From Sphingopyxis sp. (GTDB lineage: Bacteria > Pseudomonadota > Alphaproteobacteria > Sphingomonadales > Sphingomonadaceae), in contig JAIXHQ010000010.1 of NCBI GenBank assembly GCA_030145715.1, positions 1-64,000 of the forward strand: a stretch of 64,000 nucleotides of DNA, read 5' to 3'. The notes beneath the pieces are model-generated. The model did not search any database. It saw only the letters and a program-made list of their open reading frames with translations, and was not told the DNA's origin. Of the stretch, positions 24,606-32,870 are shown one piece after another. Numbering within the stretch: the stretch's first letter is position 1; each line of letters begins with the position of its first letter. Both the position numbers and the translations under genes were made by a program.

Positions 24606-27029
24606 TCAGAAGCGCGCGTTGACGCTGATCCAATAGCTGCGTGCCTTGTCCTTATTGTTATAATGATCGACATAGCTTGGCGTATAGCTGCCGTCGGGGT
24701 TCTGAGCGAAGGTGACGTCATAGTTGGTGAAATCGCGGTTCAGCAGGTTGTTCACGCGCCCGCTTACCGTCAGAAACTCGTTGACCTGATATTGCGCGCC
24801 CAAATTCAGTACGCGGTAGCCGCGGTAAAAAAGATGCTTTCCCGCCGCGTCGACCCCGCGATAGCGCCGCGACCGCTGTTCGGCGGAAAGCTGCGCAGAC
24901 AGGCCTTCCAGAATATCCCAGTTCAGGGTCGCGTTCGCCATATGCTTTGCGGTCTGGGTCAGCGGTTGACCCTGCTGCGGCCCCGAAAGCTGTTCGCTGT
25001 CGGTATAGGTATAGTTGGCGCGGATCGAGAGGCCGTCGAAAAACTCGTAACGCCCGGCCACTTCCGCACCCTGGATGCGCGCTTCGTCGATGTTGATCGG
25101 GATGCTGATCGCGCCGCCAAGGCCAAGCACCGTCCAATAATCGCCCAGGTTCGCGCACGGCCGGACGAAATTGGTGACTTCGCATGGCTGGACCGTCGTG
25201 GTGGAAATCTTGTTCTTGAACTCGTTACGGAACAGCGTGACGTTAAAGCCGCTCTGCGCCGTGGGGTTCCAATATAGTGCAACCTCGCTGTTGGTGCTCG
25301 TTTCGGGCTTCAGGTCGGGGTTGCCGATCATCGGAGTGGTGCCCTGTCCGCCAAACCCGCGGATGCCGTCATACAGGTCGGTCGTCTTCGGCGTCTTGTA
25401 ACCGGTACTGATCCCGCCCTTGATCGTCAGGGTCGGGGTAATATTGTAATTGGCATATAGGCGCGGGCTGAAACGGCCGCCGAACAGGTCGTGGCGATCA
25501 TAACGCACGCCGCCTGTGATCGTCAGGCCTTCGAACGGCGTCCAATTATCCTCGGCGAACAGCGACCACATCTTTTGCGCCTGTACGGCCGGGATGCCGC
25601 CAGAGGACGCTTCAAGTCCGAAGACTCCATCGTCCAGTTGCCCGTCGATATATTGGCCGCCGACGACGAAATTATGCTTGCCGCCGAAATTATCGACCGG
25701 GATGTCGACGCGCGCGTCGAGCGTATATTGGCTGCTTTCCAGCGTCCGCGTCGGACGCGGCAAAAAGGCGTCGAGCTGGGCGCGAAGTGCGGGCGAAAGA
25801 TTGTCGGGCGTCGGCGGGCGATACTGGCCCTGCGCGCTGCCACGGCACCGGGCAGCGGCGCCGATCGCGGCGCAGGCGGCATTCCACAGCCCTTGCAGCT
25901 CCAGCCGCTCGGCGACCGAAAAGGGCATCGTGCGGCCCTTGTTGTTCGTATTGACATAGGCGAGCGAGATGAAACTACGCGCGAAACCCCAGTCGCCCTG
26001 GTGGGTCACGGCCCAGTTCAGGCGGTCGAAAAGCTGATCGTTCGTATAACCGACCTGCGGCTGGACCATGCCGGCGTTGCTCGCGCGCCAGATCGTCGCG
26101 AGGCTGTCCACCGTGCCGAGCGGGAAAGACGTGATGCCGGTCGCGGGATCGGTCACCGGGCTGTTGTCATAGCTCTGCCGCGAATAGTCGAAATCCACCG
26201 TCAGGCTCTGCTTGTCGCTGGGCGTCAGGCTGATCGTCACGCCGGCGCTCTTGTTGATATTCTGAACCGTCTTACCGCCACCGCCAAAGCCAAGGCCGCG
26301 CACATGCACCACCCCCGAAGGATCGGTCGTTGGCGCGAAATCGGGCTCAGAAGGCTTACGATTATAGATCGATCCGCGCAGGCTGATGCCGAGCAGGCCC
26401 TTGATGATCGGGCCACTGACCGAAAGGTCGATCGTGGTGTCGTCTCCGAAACTACGGTCTTCCTGAATGCTGCGGCCAAAGGTCACCGAGCCGGACCAGC
26501 GGTCGCGTACTTTCTTGGTGATGATGTTGATGACGCCGCCCAGCGCGTCGGCGCCGTAAAGCGTCGATGCCGGACCGCGGATCACCTCGATCCGTTCGAT
26601 CGCGTCGAGCGGCGGGATATGGTTGAACTGGTTGCCGCCAAAGCTGTTCGGATAGATGTCGCCATGATTGTTCTGGCGGCGACCGTCGATCAGGATCAGC
26701 GTATAGTCGGAACCCATGCCGCGGATGCTGATCGTGCGCTGGCCGGTCTTGTCCGACGTCTCGCCGACATCGACGCCCTCAATGTCGCGCACGGCATCGA
26801 TCAGCGTCATATAGGGGCGCTCGCGCAATTCCTTCGCGGTCACGACGGTGATGCTCGCAGGGGCGTCGGTAATCTTCTGTTCGAAACCCGAAGCCGTCAC
26901 GACGATGTCCGCCCCGGGCGGAGCGTCGTCGTCGGTGTCCGCAAAAGCGGGTACGGCGAAAAGAGCGGCGATTGCCGCGAGGCAACTGCCGCCGCCCAGA
27001 CGAATGCTCGAACGATGAAGAAATGTCAT
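24606..27029 (-). CDS. TonB-dependent outer-membrane receptor, probable siderophore type
   Basis: An 807-residue receptor with a signal peptide (cleavage near VPAFA, about residue 30) and a TonB box-like DIVVTASG. The plug domain (about 45-165) contains RTISIRGMG, TLILIDGRRQN, IERIEVIRGPASTLYGADALGGVINIIT. A 22-strand barrel follows, ending SYWISVNARF with the terminal Phe. The plug resembles the FepA/CirA/IroN group, suggesting ferric siderophore or catechol uptake, but the ligand cannot be fixed. A Fur-like box lies 16 bases upstream of the start, and a two-component system is encoded immediately upstream. Confidence 0.9.
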   Translation of the reverse strand: MTFLHRSSIRLGGGSCLAAIAALFAVPAFADTDDDAPPGADIVVTASGFEQKITDAPASITVVTAKELRERPYMTLIDAVRDIEGVDVGETSDKTGQRTISIRGMGSDYTLILIDGRRQNNHGDIYPNSFGGNQFNHIPPLDAIERIEVIRGPASTLYGADALGGVINIITKKVRDRWSGSVTFGRSIQEDRSFGDDTTIDLSVSGPIIKGLLGISLRGSIYNRKPSEPDFAPTTDPSGVVHVRGLGFGGGGKTVQNINKSAGVTISLTPSDKQSLTVDFDYSRQSYDNSPVTDPATGITSFPLGTVDSLATIWRASNAGMVQPQVGYTNDQLFDRLNWAVTHQGDWGFARSFISLAYVNTNNKGRTMPFSVAERLELQGLWNAACAAIGAAARCRGSAQGQYRPPTPDNLSPALRAQLDAFLPRPTRTLESSQYTLDARVDIPVDNFGGKHNFVVGGQYIDGQLDDGVFGLEASSGGIPAVQAQKMWSLFAEDNWTPFEGLTITGGVRYDRHDLFGGRFSPRLYANYNITPTLTIKGGISTGYKTPKTTDLYDGIRGFGGQGTTPMIGNPDLKPETSTNSEVALYWNPTAQSGFNVTLFRNEFKNKISTTTVQPCEVTNFVRPCANLGDYWTVLGLGGAISIPINIDEARIQGAEVAGRYEFFDGLSIRANYTYTDSEQLSGPQQGQPLTQTAKHMANATLNWDILEGLSAQLSAEQRSRRYRGVDAAGKHLFYRGYRVLNLGAQYQVNEFLTVSGRVNNLLNRDFTNYDVTFAQNPDGSYTPSYVDHYNNKDKARSYWISVNARF

Positions 27030-27044
27030 AATAGCCCCAGATAA

Positions 27045-27059
27045 TGCGAATGAATTGCA
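27045..27059. promoter_or_regulatory. Fur-like box before the TonB-dependent receptor
   Basis: TGCGAATGAATTGCA is a near-palindrome (TGCnAnT-N-AnTnGCA) in the 7-1-7 layout of Fur sites. It shares the half-site TGCGAAT with boxes at 29341-29355 and 46782-46796. It lies 16 bases upstream of the receptor start codon. Confidence 0.55.
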
Positions 27060-27139
27060 ATACGCGGACGGGCCTTTATGTGGATGTTCAGCCGGGTCAA
27101 TCGGGAACCCCTGATGACTGGCATGTCAGTAACATTTTG

Positions 27140-28495
27140 TTACAAATGAACGGAGCCTGATCCGGCCGCGGCTTCCGTTCCACGCGGTAGCGACAAGGTA
27201 ACGCCCAGCCCGCCAAGTGGGCTGTCGCGGAGTATCAGGCTGCCCCCCATCGATTCGGCCGCCTTGTGCGCGGCTGCCAGCCCGATCCCGGCGCCGCCAG
27301 CACCGCGCGGACGGGCATCGTCGAGCCGTCGGAATGGGAGCAGGGCTTCTTCTCGCCGATCAACCGGGATTCCGGGGCCATCGTCGTCGACATCGATTGC
27401 GAAACCGTCGGGGCCGTCCGCGCGAAGGGTCAGTTCGATATGTCCGGCATGCCGCCGGGAATTGTCGATCAGGTTCGCGATGATGCGCCTGATCGTGACG
27501 GGCCGGGTGGTGGCCAGAAACTCGTCGGGGCCGTTATAGGCGATGTCCTCGCCCAGGTCGGCCGCCGTGTCAGCGACGGTGATAAGCAGCGCGGCGGCAT
27601 CGATCAGGCGTAGCGCCTCATCCTCGCCGCTGCGAAAATATGAGAGGGTGGCCTCGATGAAGCTCTCCATTTCCGCAAGGTCGTCGGCGAGCGCATCGCG
27701 TGCCTCCTCGTCGCGCAACAACGCCGTGCGGAGGCGGAGTCGCTGGATGGGTGTGCGCAGGTCATGCGACACCGCGACCAGGGCCTGCGTCTGGTCGTCC
27801 ATCGCGCGGATAAGCCTGTCCTGCATCGCGGCAAAGGCGGTCGCGACGCGGCGCACCTCGACCGGGCCATCGATAGCTATCGGGCCCGCGCGGCCGCCGG
27901 TCGTCAGGTCAGCGGCGGCGGCAAGATTATCCAGCGGACGGACGAGGGCGCGGATCATCACCAACGCTGCTCCGATCACTGTAGAAACGAGGAGCAGGTG
28001 AAGGAAAAGAACAAGCCGGGAATCGGGCGGCGCCCCAAGATAGCGACTGACCCGGAACGTGATGAAGCTGTCGTCTGCGATTTGCAGTGCGCCGACGAGA
28101 TCGCGCTCTCCGCGCTTGGCGGATGGCATCAGCGTCAATCGCAGGTCGCTCGCGGCGAGATTGGGCGATTCCTGAATGATCCGCTCGCGCAGTCTTTTCA
28201 ACGGCGCGAGAGATGGGCTGAAATCGGTGATGACGGTGCGCGACACCCAGTTGAGCGAGAGGTCGTCCCCGCCAAGTTCACGCATCCGTTCGCCCCGGTC
28301 GCGGCGGCGAAGATCGAGCGCGACACGTTCTGCGTCGCTCAACCGGCTGGCAATTTCTCTCGCCTCATGGGCCGGAAGCAACTCGCGTTCCTGCCAGTTG
28401 TGGAGCACGAAATTGCCAATCAATTCGAGTAGGATCGCGGCGACGAGGACAAGACGGATACGCCCGCCCATCGCCTCGGGAAATCCGATGCGCAT
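27140..28495 (-). CDS. Sensor histidine kinase (EnvZ/OmpR-pair type)
   Basis: A 451-residue membrane kinase. Membrane helices lie at about residues 14-32 and 160-182, flanking a periplasmic sensor of about 125 residues. A HAMP region follows (RPLDNLAAAADLTTGG), then the HisKA helix with phospho-acceptor H244 (VSHDLRTPIQRLRLR) and the ATPase domain with NLIDNSRRHAG, DDDGPGIP and GGAGIGLAAAHKAAESMGG. It begins five bases after the response regulator stop. The signal is unknown; proximity to a TonB-dependent receptor and Fur-like boxes suggests metal or siderophore sensing. Confidence 0.92.
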   Translation of the reverse strand: MRIGFPEAMGGRIRLVLVAAILLELIGNFVLHNWQERELLPAHEAREIASRLSDAERVALDLRRRDRGERMRELGGDDLSLNWVSRTVITDFSPSLAPLKRLRERIIQESPNLAASDLRLTLMPSAKRGERDLVGALQIADDSFITFRVSRYLGAPPDSRLVLFLHLLLVSTVIGAALVMIRALVRPLDNLAAAADLTTGGRAGPIAIDGPVEVRRVATAFAAMQDRLIRAMDDQTQALVAVSHDLRTPIQRLRLRTALLRDEEARDALADDLAEMESFIEATLSYFRSGEDEALRLIDAAALLITVADTAADLGEDIAYNGPDEFLATTRPVTIRRIIANLIDNSRRHAGHIELTLRADGPDGFAIDVDDDGPGIPVDRREEALLPFRRLDDARPRGAGGAGIGLAAAHKAAESMGGSLILRDSPLGGLGVTLSLPRGTEAAAGSGSVHL

Positions 28496-28500
28496 GGCGC

Positions 28501-29277
28501 TCAGGTCACGACCACTTCGGTCGCCAGCATATAGCCGACGCCGCGGATAGTGCGGATGAGCGGGCGGACCTTGCGGCCGTCACCCAGCTTCCGGCGCAGA
28601 CGACTGACGAGGACATCGATGCTGCGATCGGTGGAGGAGCCAATGCGACTGCGCGACAGTTCGAGCAGCCGCTCGCGGCCTATCATGCGTTGGGGGTTGC
28701 GCAGCAGCGCGAGCAGCAAATCCTGTTCCGCGGCGGTCAGATCCACCTCGGCGCCTGATGGAGCGATCAGTTCGCGGCGGCGGGCATGATATTGCCAAGA
28801 CGCGAATTCGAAACAGTCGGGGATCGGCGCATCGAGCGGCGCATGGGGGTCGCGCATCCGTCGCAGAACGGCGCGAACCCGCGCCAGCACTTCGGACCGG
28901 CCAAAGGGTTTTGCGATATAATCGTCGGCTCCGACGTCGAGCCCGGCAACCCGGTCACTTTCCTGACCGCGCGCGCTGATCATGATGATCGGCACATAAC
29001 TTTCTGCGCGGATCATCCGGCAAAGGTCGATGCCGCTGTCGCCTGGAAGCATCACGTCCAGCAATATCAGGTCAATACGACCCATTTGCATGATGGATTT
29101 GAGTTCGCCGCCATCGCGCGCGCCACTGACTTCATAGCCGCTTTCACGCAATATGCGCGTCAGAAGCGTCCGAACTCCGACGTCGTCATCGACGATGACG
29201 ATGTGATGGGTGAGCGGTCGCGGAAGGTCGGGATGGCGCGCTGGCGGCGCATTTTCGGTCGCGATCTCCGGCAACAT
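28501..29277 (-). CDS. OmpR-family response regulator
   Basis: A 258-residue regulator with a receiver domain (acidic VDDD near residue 30, phospho-acceptor D74 in LLDVMLPG, K123 in AKPF) and a C-terminal winged helix with SSTDRSIDVLVSRLRRKLGD and IRTIRGVGYML. An N-terminal extension of about 24 residues is longer than usual; a start nearer THHIVIVDDD is possible but no clear internal start is seen. It is transcribed with the following kinase gene. A Fur-like box lies 64 bases upstream. Confidence 0.92.
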   Translation of the reverse strand: MLPEIATENAPPARHPDLPRPLTHHIVIVDDDVGVRTLLTRILRESGYEVSGARDGGELKSIMQMGRIDLILLDVMLPGDSGIDLCRMIRAESYVPIIMISARGQESDRVAGLDVGADDYIAKPFGRSEVLARVRAVLRRMRDPHAPLDAPIPDCFEFASWQYHARRRELIAPSGAEVDLTAAEQDLLLALLRNPQRMIGRERLLELSRSRIGSSTDRSIDVLVSRLRRKLGDGRKVRPLIRTIRGVGYMLATEVVVT

Positions 29278-29340
29278 ATATCTCTCTAATCCTGTCGATA
29301 CATGTCCATGTGCGGGGAGAAAGGATCATCGTGCCGACGG

Positions 29341-29355
29341 TAATAATTATTCGCA
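29341..29355. promoter_or_regulatory. Fur-like box before the two-component system
   Basis: On the plus strand TAATAATTATTCGCA agrees with TGATAAT-N-ATTATCA at 11 or more of 14 positions. Read on the minus strand it begins TGCGAAT, the half-site shared with two other boxes in this window. An overlapping palindrome AATAAT-N7-ATTATT spans 29342-29360. Confidence 0.55.
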
Positions 29356-29396
29356 TTATTTAGAGGGGGTGGCGTGATTTTCCAGCCATAATCCGC

Positions 29397-30203
29397 CTAT
29401 CGCCGCCGGGTTCCGTAATCGATCCTGATCCGGACCCATGCGCCGACCATGACCCGCCCGCCACGCCGCGGAGGGCGCACCTTGAACTGCCATGCCGCGG
29501 CCAGCACCGCGCGGTTGATCTGTGATCCGCTGGGATATTCATCGAGCCCGACGCATTCCTCGACGCGATAGTCTGGTGCCGTCCGGCACGCGATCAGGCC
29601 CCAGCCGGGACCGCTGGCAGTCGACAGATAACCACGCAGCTCGTCGTTGGTCGGTTCGCGATACCATGACGCGGCGTAGAGCGGCTCGCCGTTCGGAGCC
29701 GTCCCAACCTGTTCCGAATCACCGAAAGCGGATGAAGATCGGCTGCGGTTATCTGGCGGCCCATAGACCGGGGCATTCGAAGGCCGCGCGGGCGCCGGCG
29801 GACTTGCCGGGAGCGGCGGGCGTTCGCTTGGCTTTGTCAGGATAGGGGGAACTGGCGGGGGCGGGGAGGGAGTGGGAGTCGGCGGCTGCGGCATTTCGGC
29901 CGCCGGTTGCGGCGTCACGAGTCGCTTCTGGGCCTGCTCTTGCGCCGGGCTGCTTGGTTCAGACGCTTTCTTCGTCGTTGCGGGGGCCGAGAGATTGACG
30001 ACGCTAAGGCGCTTTTCGTCAATGCCCGGCGGCCGCTTCACACCATAGGACAGCAGCAGGAGAAGAAGGATCGCCGGGATCAGCACCGCCAGGCTCAGGG
30101 CAAGCGTGCGGCGCCCCGCCCCGATGCTGAGTTGTTCGACATAAGGGGTGGCTGGAACAGGGTTCAGCGGAAACATCTTTTGTGGCGGCGCTCGCTGGCC
30201 CAT
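29397..30203 (-). CDS. TonB-like energy-transducer protein
   Basis: A 268-residue protein with the TonB layout. A short cytoplasmic N-terminus and one membrane helix (about residues 33-52, LALSLAVLIPAILLLLLLSY) are followed by a long Pro-rich periplasmic spacer (about 85-150, TPTPSPPPPVPP). The C-terminal domain (about 175-265) has LYAASWYREPTNDEL, a C-containing middle and a final VGAWVRIRIDY strand. The C-terminus differs from enteric TonB, and this sphingomonad variant is often left unnamed. It probably energises the nearby receptor. Confidence 0.7.
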   Translation of the reverse strand: MGQRAPPQKMFPLNPVPATPYVEQLSIGAGRRTLALSLAVLIPAILLLLLLSYGVKRPPGIDEKRLSVVNLSAPATTKKASEPSSPAQEQAQKRLVTPQPAAEMPQPPTPTPSPPPPVPPILTKPSERPPLPASPPAPARPSNAPVYGPPDNRSRSSSAFGDSEQVGTAPNGEPLYAASWYREPTNDELRGYLSTASGPGWGLIACRTAPDYRVEECVGLDEYPSGSQINRAVLAAAWQFKVRPPRRGGRVMVGAWVRIRIDYGTRRR

Positions 30204-30340
30204 ATTGCCCAGCGTTATGTCCGCGCGGGATAAGCGCGCGCCGATGCTTTGACAAGCGGCAGCCTTATCCGACTGGCGAAATTGCTATTCTCGCATATGG
30301 ACTGTCGATCGCGTTTCGATCGGGAGCGAGCGCGCTTGCG

Positions 30341-30787
30341 CTATTCAGCCGCCTCTTCCTTTTCAAACAACGGCTCCATCTTGATCGGATCGGCCAGCGT
30401 AATACGGTCGAGGATTGCCGCCGTGTCGTCGCGGACTTTCAGCATGAGGCTGCGCATCCGGCACTCCGATTCCGGCAGGCAGTTCTTGCAATGCTCGTGC
30501 GCGTTGCGTGCGGCACAGGGGACAAGGGCGAGCGAACCGCGCGTGAGCCGCACCAGGTCGCCATAGCTTATATCGATAGGGGGGAGGGCAAGCTGATAGC
30601 CGCCGTCGCGCCCACGCTGCGAAATCAGCAGCCCTTCGCGCGCCATTTCGGACAGGATCACGGTCAGGAATTTGGGCGGAATGTTCTGCGCCTCCGCAAT
30701 GTCCGCAAGCTGCACCTGCCCCTTGCCCCAATGGTCGGCAAGGTGCTGAAACGCACGGATCGTGTAGCGGGTCTTTTGCGAGAGCAT
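30341..30787 (-). CDS. Rrf2 family regulator with a cysteine cluster
   Basis: A 148-residue winged-helix protein: N-terminal MLSQKTRYTIRAFQHLA, then the helix LADIAEAQNIPPKFLTVILSEM and wing RGRDGGYQLA. Cysteines C91, C100, C103 and C109 lie in the loop where IscR, NsrR and RirA bind an Fe-S cluster. Spacing is C-X8-C-X2-C-X5-C, one cysteine more than the usual three. It is divergent from the gene at 30938, with a TGTCA-N3-TGACA palindrome between. It may sense iron, NO or redox state; which one cannot be read here. Confidence 0.87.
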   Translation of the reverse strand: MLSQKTRYTIRAFQHLADHWGKGQVQLADIAEAQNIPPKFLTVILSEMAREGLLISQRGRDGGYQLALPPIDISYGDLVRLTRGSLALVPCAARNAHEHCKNCLPESECRMRSLMLKVRDDTAAILDRITLADPIKMEPLFEKEEAAE

Positions 30788-30825
30788 GGCGCCGTTACTG
30801 TGACATATTCGGCCTTAATTCAACC

Positions 30826-30838
30826 TGTCAGGATGACA
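30826..30838. promoter_or_regulatory. Palindrome TGTCA-GGA-TGACA in the Rrf2 divergent spacer
   Basis: Perfect 5-bp arms are separated by three bases, 39 bases upstream of the Rrf2 start and 100 bases before the downstream gene start. A further TGACA (30801-30805) gives a second, longer pairing. Placement suggests an autoregulatory operator. Confidence 0.4.
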
Positions 30839-30937
30839 TAAGTTGCGCAGTTGATGAAAATCACAGGGGATGGCATGAAGGCCCCCTATAAAAGGTCGCA
30901 TCGGTTGCCCGGCATCGGGCGCGACAAGAGTAGACAG

Positions 30938-31498
30938 ATGATGCGTAAGATATGGGCGACCCCGGCTGCACTTGCGGCCTGCCTGCTCGCCGTGCAGCCG
31001 GCGCAGGCACAATTCGGTGGGCTTCTTCGCAAGATGACGACCCCCGCCCCCAAGCCGAGCGAAGACGGCAATGGCGGCTGCCCCAAAGGAAAGAAGGGCA
31101 ACGGCATCGGTCGCAGCATTTTGGGCAATGTCATCCACGACACAGTCGGCGATGCGGCGAGCCGGGCCGGCGTCTATAGCTATGTCCCGATTTCAGAGGT
31201 CAGCGGGACGCTGACAGATGCGATCGCCTGCCGCCTGGATCCCGGCGAGCAGGTGCAGGCGGCAGCCGCCACCGAAGAGGTGACCCGCGGCGAAGAGGTC
31301 GGCGCGACCTCCAATTGGACGAGCGCGACGCGTGATAATGTGAGCGGGTCTTCGACAATCGCCTCGATCGATGGCGAGAGCGGCGGGACACGCTGCATGA
31401 GCGTGACCGACGTCGTGATCGTCGATGGAGAGGAAACGCGCGTCACCAAAAAGATGTGCAAAAAGCCCGGCGAGCCGCGTTATGCGCTGGCGGCCTAG
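30938..31498 (+). CDS. Exported protein with surface-antigen-like C-terminus
   Basis: A 186-residue protein with a signal peptide ending QPAQAQ (about residue 27), then FGGLLRKM and a Gly/Lys linker. The last 90 residues (ACRLDPGEQVQAAAATEEV..., GGTRCMSVTDVVIV, VTKKMCKKPGE) resemble the C-terminal domain of 17-kDa surface antigens, where two cysteines bracket a repeated strand pattern. I chose the ATG pair at 30938/30941 because the signal peptide begins there; the frame opens further upstream at 30851. The next gene starts within its final codons. Confidence 0.65.
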   Translation: MMRKIWATPAALAACLLAVQPAQAQFGGLLRKMTTPAPKPSEDGNGGCPKGKKGNGIGRSILGNVIHDTVGDAASRAGVYSYVPISEVSGTLTDAIACRLDPGEQVQAAAATEEVTRGEEVGATSNWTSATRDNVSGSSTIASIDGESGGTRCMSVTDVVIVDGEETRVTKKMCKKPGEPRYALAA

Positions 31499-32192
31499 GT
31501 TCGCGCGTCTAGCATTTGCGGCGGGTGCGCTCGCCATTCTGTCCGGCGCGGCCAAGATGGACCCAGCGAACCCGACCTGTCCGCTTGACCCCGACTGGTC
31601 GACAAATCCGATAATGCAATTGACTCCGGCGATGCGTGGCGGAGCGAAGATATTGCTGGCCGAGGGGCGTGTCGATGCGGGACTTCCTGATCGGCTGAAA
31701 TCCACACTCGCTGCGAACCCCGATGTCGAAGAGATTTGGCTGCGCTCGCCGGGTGGCGATGCGCGTGCCGGTAATGCAGCCGGACGTGTGATCCGATCGA
31801 ACTTCGGCCTAATGACCCGCATTCCGTCCGGCTGGGCCTGTTTCAGCGCGTGCAACTTCATTTTCATGGGCGGGCAGCCGCGTATGATCGACCCGGGCGG
31901 ACTGTTCATCGTTCATATGTTCACGCGGACCGGCGACCGTAGTGCCATCGACATGAGCGTGGCGATGGGCACCGATGCGACGAAGGAACTGATCGGCGAC
32001 ATCGAACAGGATACGGCGCTGCTCGCCAGCGAGGATAACGACTTCCTGATCCGCATGGGCGTGTCGCGCAAGCTGCTAACCGAGGTGATGTATCGGCAAA
32101 AGGCGTTGGCCAATGCGGATGACAAATCGACGCGGCGGTGTCTGACACAGGCAGAAGTCCGGACTTACAACGTTGCAAATAACAACGAATAG
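31482..32192 (+). CDS. Exported ClpP-like serine hydrolase (COG3904-like)
   Basis: A 236-residue protein with an N-terminal signal or anchor (RFARLAFAAGALAILSG). The body has a ClpP/crotonase-like fold pattern: LRSPGGDARAGN, then ACFSACNFIFMGG with candidate nucleophile S122, and GGLFIVHMFTR with candidate H145. This is the layout of COG3904-type predicted periplasmic proteins. Activity is not established. It overlaps the preceding gene by 17 bases, so the two are probably translated together. Confidence 0.72.
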   Translation: MRWRPRFARLAFAAGALAILSGAAKMDPANPTCPLDPDWSTNPIMQLTPAMRGGAKILLAEGRVDAGLPDRLKSTLAANPDVEEIWLRSPGGDARAGNAAGRVIRSNFGLMTRIPSGWACFSACNFIFMGGQPRMIDPGGLFIVHMFTRTGDRSAIDMSVAMGTDATKELIGDIEQDTALLASEDNDFLIRMGVSRKLLTEVMYRQKALANADDKSTRRCLTQAEVRTYNVANNNE

Positions 32193-32225
32193 GATAGGCT
32201 GTCGATTAAGATAGGAGAGGCTGCC

Positions 32226-32828
32226 ATGAACGAGATGACGCACGATCACGCGACATTCCGGTCGATGATCGACGGGACCCAGGATGATTGGGACATCATC
32301 GCGCGTGAACAACGGGAGTTCGCACCGCAAAATGGCAAGCGCATCCTCGATCACCTGAGGCTGCTGGGCGGCGATTATGGCGGATTCCCAGTCGATCGGC
32401 TCGAACATTGTCTCCAAACCGCGACGCGCGCGCATCGTGATGGCCGCGATGAGGAATATGTCGTGATGGCGCTGCTCCACGACATCGGTGACACGTTGGG
32501 TGCGTTCAACCATCCCGATGTCGCGGCGGCGATCCTGAAGCCCTTTCTGTCAGAAGAGAATCTTTGGATCGTCCAACATCATGGCGTCTTTCAAGGCCAT
32601 TATTTTTTCCATTACATCGGCCTGGACCGTGACATGCGCGATCAGTTCAAGGACAGCCCGTATTATGCGGCGTGCGCCGAATTCTGTGAAAAATATGACG
32701 CGCCGGCGTTTGACCCTGATTACGACAGCGAGCCGCTCGAATTTTTCGAGCCGATGGTGATGCGTCTCTGCTCCTATCCACGCACGAGCATCTATAAAAA
32801 GGCGATGGTCGACGAAGCGGTGGAGTAG
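32226..32828 (+). CDS. HD domain phosphohydrolase
   Basis: A 200-residue soluble protein of the HD superfamily. The metal-site residues appear as H in LEHCLQTATRAH and the pair HD in ALLHDIGDTLG, followed by HHGVFQGHYFFHYIG. Proteins of this length and pattern include predicted inositol oxygenase-like and phosphonate-oxidase-like HD enzymes, so a simple phosphohydrolase is only one option. The start follows aggagaggc. It is the third gene of a rightward run beginning at 30938 and converges with the enoyl-CoA hydratase gene. Confidence 0.8.
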   Translation: MNEMTHDHATFRSMIDGTQDDWDIIAREQREFAPQNGKRILDHLRLLGGDYGGFPVDRLEHCLQTATRAHRDGRDEEYVVMALLHDIGDTLGAFNHPDVAAAILKPFLSEENLWIVQHHGVFQGHYFFHYIGLDRDMRDQFKDSPYYAACAEFCEKYDAPAFDPDYDSEPLEFFEPMVMRLCSYPRTSIYKKAMVDEAVE

Positions 32829-32870
32829 GGAGGTTTCGCATTCGCCGACCGAGCGGCATTTCGCACCGGA

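Noticed and set aside
25491..27044. A 517-codon plus-strand frame antisense to the TonB-dependent receptor
   Set aside because: The receptor on the minus strand has a signal peptide, plug and barrel; this frame has no recognisable motif.
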